64,000 bases of DNA from Flavobacteriales bacterium (lineage in GTDB: Bacteria; Bacteroidota; Bacteroidia; Flavobacteriales_F; PHOS-HE28). Made by a program: the position numbers and the translations under genes. The stretch covers positions 248,001-312,000 of the forward strand of contig JADKFY010000003.1 in the NCBI GenBank assembly GCA_016717305.1. The letters run 5' to 3'. Each line of letters starts with the position of its first letter. Position 1 is the first letter of the stretch. Positions 61,189 to 64,000 of this stretch are shown one piece after another. The notes under the pieces were generated by a model. That model saw nothing but the letters and a program-made list of their open reading frames with translations, was not told the DNA's origin and did not search any database.

Positions 61189-62883
61189 TCAACTTCTGAT
61201 GCGTGCCTTGATCATGCGCACCAAGGCCAACAACAGCAACAGGGCAGAACACAAGACCGCCACGCGTCCTACTTGGTCGCCATGGCGCACGTAGAAGGTG
61301 ATCTCATCACTTACCACAACACTGCCGCGGATCGCGGTAGGCTGCCACCAATCGGTTGCTTGATGGATGGTCCCTCTTCTATCAACGAAACAGGAAATGC
61401 CGGTGTTGGCCGAACGCACTACGGACCGCCGTGTTTCAATGGCGCGGATCGTGGCGAAGGTGAGGTGTTGGTGGTAGCCCGGCGTATCGCCCCACCACGC
61501 ATCATTTGTGATGATCGCGATCAGTTCCCCGCCGTTGCGCACATGGGCAGCCACGTGTTCTCCGAATACCGATTCGTAACAGATCGCAGGCACCACGTTC
61601 AAGCGATTACCAGGGTCACGCAACACTTCTCGTTCCTCCTGCTGACCCAAGGATCCTGACGTACCACCCAGCTCCACGGATAGCGCGCTCAAGTGACCGA
61701 GGACACTTTCGAATGGCATGCCTTCCACACCGGCCACCAGTTTTGATTTGTTGTAATGCTCAATGGGGCCTTTCGACGGCAGGAAGATCGCAGCGTTGTA
61801 CGAACCGAAATAGTACTCCGGCATTCCGGCAGGCGGTGTACCATGGAACAACGGACGTGCATAAGCGGGCAATTCGGCACCTTGAGGGAACAGGTACTCC
61901 GCCGACATACCTGCCAACAATGCCGCTTGCGGATGCATTTGTTGGAATTCCAACAAACGTATTGTGCTGCGTGCTTTGGAGAGGTCGTTCTCCCAAAGCC
62001 CGTTCAGTTCGATCGTGGTGCCCCTTGGATCAATGGAAGCACCTTCTTGTAAGGCGGTCTCGGGCATTACCACCAAAGCCGTGGTATCAGTGATCTTTGT
62101 AGCAGCCAAGGACAACATGCGATCCAATTGGTCCATGGGATCCATACCGCCGAATTTCTCCGTGTAGGGGTTCACGCATGGTTGCACGATCACTGCTTCA
62201 ATGGTTCGTCCTTCATTCACAGGGAACTGAGCGAACTGCCGGTAGGAGATCAACAACGGAAAGGCGATGACCACTGCTGCGACCACACTTCTTCCGATCC
62301 ATCCACGGCGCTTTTCGAGGAAACGGACAATGGCACCATCGAGGAAGAAAGTAACGAGCAAGACCCAAAGCGAGCCCCCGAGCATTCCCGTGTATGCATA
62401 CCATTGGATCCATTCCGGGTTGTTACCGAATACATTCCCGAGCGAGAACCATGGCCATTGAAGGTCCCATCTGTGGTGGCCGTATTCAAAGGCAAGCCAG
62501 AAAAATAGGAAGCCGTAGTTCGCCGCTCTTTTGTCCACGGCTTTTGAAACCACTCGTTTCAACCACCATGGCACGCACATGAACACGGTATTGAAAAGCA
62601 TGGGGGAGAAACCGCTCATCAACCGTGTGCCGATCGGTTCGTCAACCACAAAGAACCACCAAGATGAAGCAGCGTTCCATACTAGCACGGCGAACATTGC
62701 ATACGGCACGAAGGCCCTGGGTCGTGCAACCGTTCGTTGGTCGTGCAACCGTTCAGCATGGAGCAGTGGCAGCCAAGCGAAAAAGGCCAAGAACGGGAGC
62801 CCTCCTATTGCAGGCCATGCCGCCGCCCAGAGCACCCCGCTCGTAGCGGCCCAAAGCAGAATACGTTGTCGTGTTGGCGGCAT
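61189..62883 (-). CDS. lnt: Apolipoprotein N-acyltransferase
   Basis: A 564-residue inner-membrane enzyme that adds the third acyl chain to lipoproteins. Six or so helices come first (about residues 10-230), then a periplasmic nitrilase-like domain with the catalytic triad Glu275 (MPETAL), Lys381 (HYNKSKLVAGVEGMPF) and Cys435 (ICYESVFGE), and a final helix (VAVLCSALLLLLALV). ATG 62883 is chosen; the frame continues to 63060 with no family match. It precedes pabB and tilS on the same strand. Confidence 0.95.
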   Translation of the reverse strand: MPPTRQRILLWAATSGVLWAAAWPAIGGLPFLAFFAWLPLLHAERLHDQRTVARPRAFVPYAMFAVLVWNAASSWWFFVVDEPIGTRLMSGFSPMLFNTVFMCVPWWLKRVVSKAVDKRAANYGFLFFWLAFEYGHHRWDLQWPWFSLGNVFGNNPEWIQWYAYTGMLGGSLWVLLVTFFLDGAIVRFLEKRRGWIGRSVVAAVVIAFPLLISYRQFAQFPVNEGRTIEAVIVQPCVNPYTEKFGGMDPMDQLDRMLSLAATKITDTTALVVMPETALQEGASIDPRGTTIELNGLWENDLSKARSTIRLLEFQQMHPQAALLAGMSAEYLFPQGAELPAYARPLFHGTPPAGMPEYYFGSYNAAIFLPSKGPIEHYNKSKLVAGVEGMPFESVLGHLSALSVELGGTSGSLGQQEEREVLRDPGNRLNVVPAICYESVFGEHVAAHVRNGGELIAIITNDAWWGDTPGYHQHLTFATIRAIETRRSVVRSANTGISCFVDRRGTIHQATDWWQPTAIRGSVVVSDEITFYVRHGDQVGRVAVLCSALLLLLALVRMIKARIRS

Positions 62884-62956
62884 GGGCGCGCCTTGCCGTC
62901 GGCAAGCGGGCGCGAAAGTAACCGGCGCGCAGGCTTTACCGCTAGCTAGGAAAGAA

Positions 62957-62990
62957 GGAACCGTGAATGGACGTGAATGAACGGAAATAA
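62957..62990 (+). repeat. Dispersed intergenic repeat, copy 2
   Basis: GGAACCGTGAATGGACGTG continuing with AATGAACGGAAATA, the counterpart of the copy at 54839. It lies between lnt and the last gene, both on the minus strand. Confidence 0.6.
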
Positions 62991-63115
62991 GATCTCGTGA
63001 ACGTATCGGCAATTCCCGGACGACCATGCGGAAAACAGTCCCTATGGAACGACACCGCATCCAAAAGAGAATGGCCAGTGTTAGTCGCTTCGTACGATCG
63101 GCGGCTGTTCGGCGA

Positions 63116-64000
63116 TCACTGCAACAAATACATCTTTCCGAAGCCCTTATGGAAATAGCCCGAAGCTGTGGTTTGGCGGTACTCGATGTCCTCCCCGTTC
63201 ATTTGGGCGATCACCCGGTAGAGATAGACGCCACGCGCCAGCTTGTCACCGAACTCATCCTTTCCGTCCCAAGCGTAATCCGTCATGTTGCGACCAATGC
63301 GTAGCGGCCCGAGCTCGTGCAGCCCGATCTCACGTACCACTTTGCCGGTGATCGTTAGGATCTGGATCTTCATGTACGTGGGGATCTGGCTACCGGTAAG
63401 GGTGAACACGAAGCGCGTACTGGTGGTGAAAGGATTCGGGTAATTGAGCACTTCCGTGATCGTTGTCCGGTTGATCACTTCAAAGGTGATGCTGTAGTTA
63501 TTGTCACCAGATGCGTTGTTGCTCAGATCCTTTGCAGTAACGGTGAGCAGGTACTTGCCATCGGTCGGGAGATTCGGCCGATAGAGGATGCGTGCCTTGT
63601 TCTCGGGACCATTTGCAGGGATGAATTGCATGAGCTCATCGCCTAGTCCGTTCCGGAAGTAGATCTGTTCTCCCGTTTGGCCGGGCCGTGTTAGATATAC
63701 TTTGAACAGGGCGGTGTCCTGTGGGGAATCCATGATGCGCAAGGTGTTCTCATCGTCCAACAGGAACTCGATCTCGGGTCTGGCTGAAACGATATCACCG
63801 TCCAGGATGTGGATCCCATCGAAGGTGACATCGAGCAGTGGGTTCACGTCGTCCACGGTAACGCCGAATCGCCAAACGGCGATGTTGTTGAAGTGGTACT
63901 GTTCGGGTTGATCGTACTGATCCGTTACCGTGTCTATCGGATTGGCCTCCACGATCAGGGTATTTGCACCGCCGAAACCCAGTGTGCTGAAGTAGAGGGT
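63116..64000 (-). CDS. C-terminal part of a large T9SS-linked surface protein, cut by window
   Basis: The frame is open from the window edge (start beyond 64000); the GTG at 63952 is only an internal codon. The visible 294 residues hold Ig-like strands (FDGIHILDGDIVSARPEIEF, TDGKYLLTVTAKDLSNNAS) and a C-terminal sorting-like domain with EVLNYPNPFTTSTRFVFTLT and DGKDEFGDKLARGVYLYRV. This ending is close in pattern to the C-terminus of PorU in the same window, so it may be a C25-peptidase-like or other large cell-surface protein. The catalytic part, if any, is outside the window. Confidence 0.82.
   Translation of the reverse strand, partial: TLYFSTLGFGGANTLIVEANPIDTVTDQYDQPEQYHFNNIAVWRFGVTVDDVNPLLDVTFDGIHILDGDIVSARPEIEFLLDDENTLRIMDSPQDTALFKVYLTRPGQTGEQIYFRNGLGDELMQFIPANGPENKARILYRPNLPTDGKYLLTVTAKDLSNNASGDNNYSITFEVINRTTITEVLNYPNPFTTSTRFVFTLTGSQIPTYMKIQILTITGKVVREIGLHELGPLRIGRNMTDYAWDGKDEFGDKLARGVYLYRVIAQMNGEDIEYRQTTASGYFHKGFGKMYLLQ

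Noticed and set aside
62720..62754. 16-base direct repeat GGTCGTGCAACCGTTC inside lnt
   Set aside because: Two copies 19 bases apart within a coding loop; the frame stays open, so it is probably a harmless local duplication.

Overview
The window looks like one contiguous piece of a Bacteroidota chromosome, most likely a Flavobacteriales-type organism. The reasons are a type IX secretion (T9SS) locus (porU, porV, gldJ and a PorP/SprF protein), cargo proteins with C-terminal T9SS sorting domains, an ECF sigma factor coupled to a membrane protein with a C-terminal beta-barrel, a long SecA, and many copies of the Bacteroidota -7 promoter motif TAnnTTTG with few Shine-Dalgarno sites. Base composition is balanced to slightly GC-rich by eye. 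I see no prophage, insertion sequence, CRISPR array or rRNA.

Layout. 1-3717: two paralogous PKD-domain T9SS cargo genes; the first is cut by the window edge and the second carries two homopolymer-associated frameshifts. 3780-6190: ECF sigma factor overlapping (ATGA) an envelope-spanning protein. 6271-24000: mostly housekeeping and metabolic genes: pyrophosphatase, pheT, methyltransferases, sterol-desaturase-like and YhhN-like membrane enzymes, recG, pyruvate dehydrogenase E1-alpha/E2, cytidine deaminase, a VTC-type polyphosphate polymerase with a DUF4956 membrane partner, anmK and an acyl-CoA dehydrogenase. 23947-33973: the T9SS core, with PorP/SprF-gldJ-murF on the minus strand divergent from porU-porV-ispF on the plus strand. 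34177-38997: glutamate-family dehydrogenase, then exbB-exbD-exbD-tonB-folC. 39006-40451: two tRNA-Val genes, a decayed third tRNA copy, a terminator, then a gene-poor kilobase holding two tandem 53-residue paralogous ORFs. 40452-50940: methyltransferase, PduO-type adenosyltransferase, DUF2795, secA, a tandem pair of outer-membrane-like proteins, LysE, DUF1761, a YdjM-like membrane protein and a GNAT-like protein. 51102-63000, mainly minus strand: TonB-domain protein, YifB/ComM ATPase, gmhA, a DsbD system, tilS, pabB and lnt. 63116-64000: C-terminal end of another large T9SS-linked surface protein.

How the genes work together. SecA and Lnt supply Sec export and lipoprotein maturation. DsbD and its stand-alone N-terminal-domain partner supply periplasmic reductant. 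ExbB/ExbD/TonB supply energy at the outer membrane. GldJ, PorU and PorV belong to the T9SS that would export and anchor the cargo proteins at both ends of the window. The least explained material is the sigma/envelope-spanning pair, the tRNA-adjacent small-protein pair, the tandem outer-membrane-like pair and several structured intergenic repeats.
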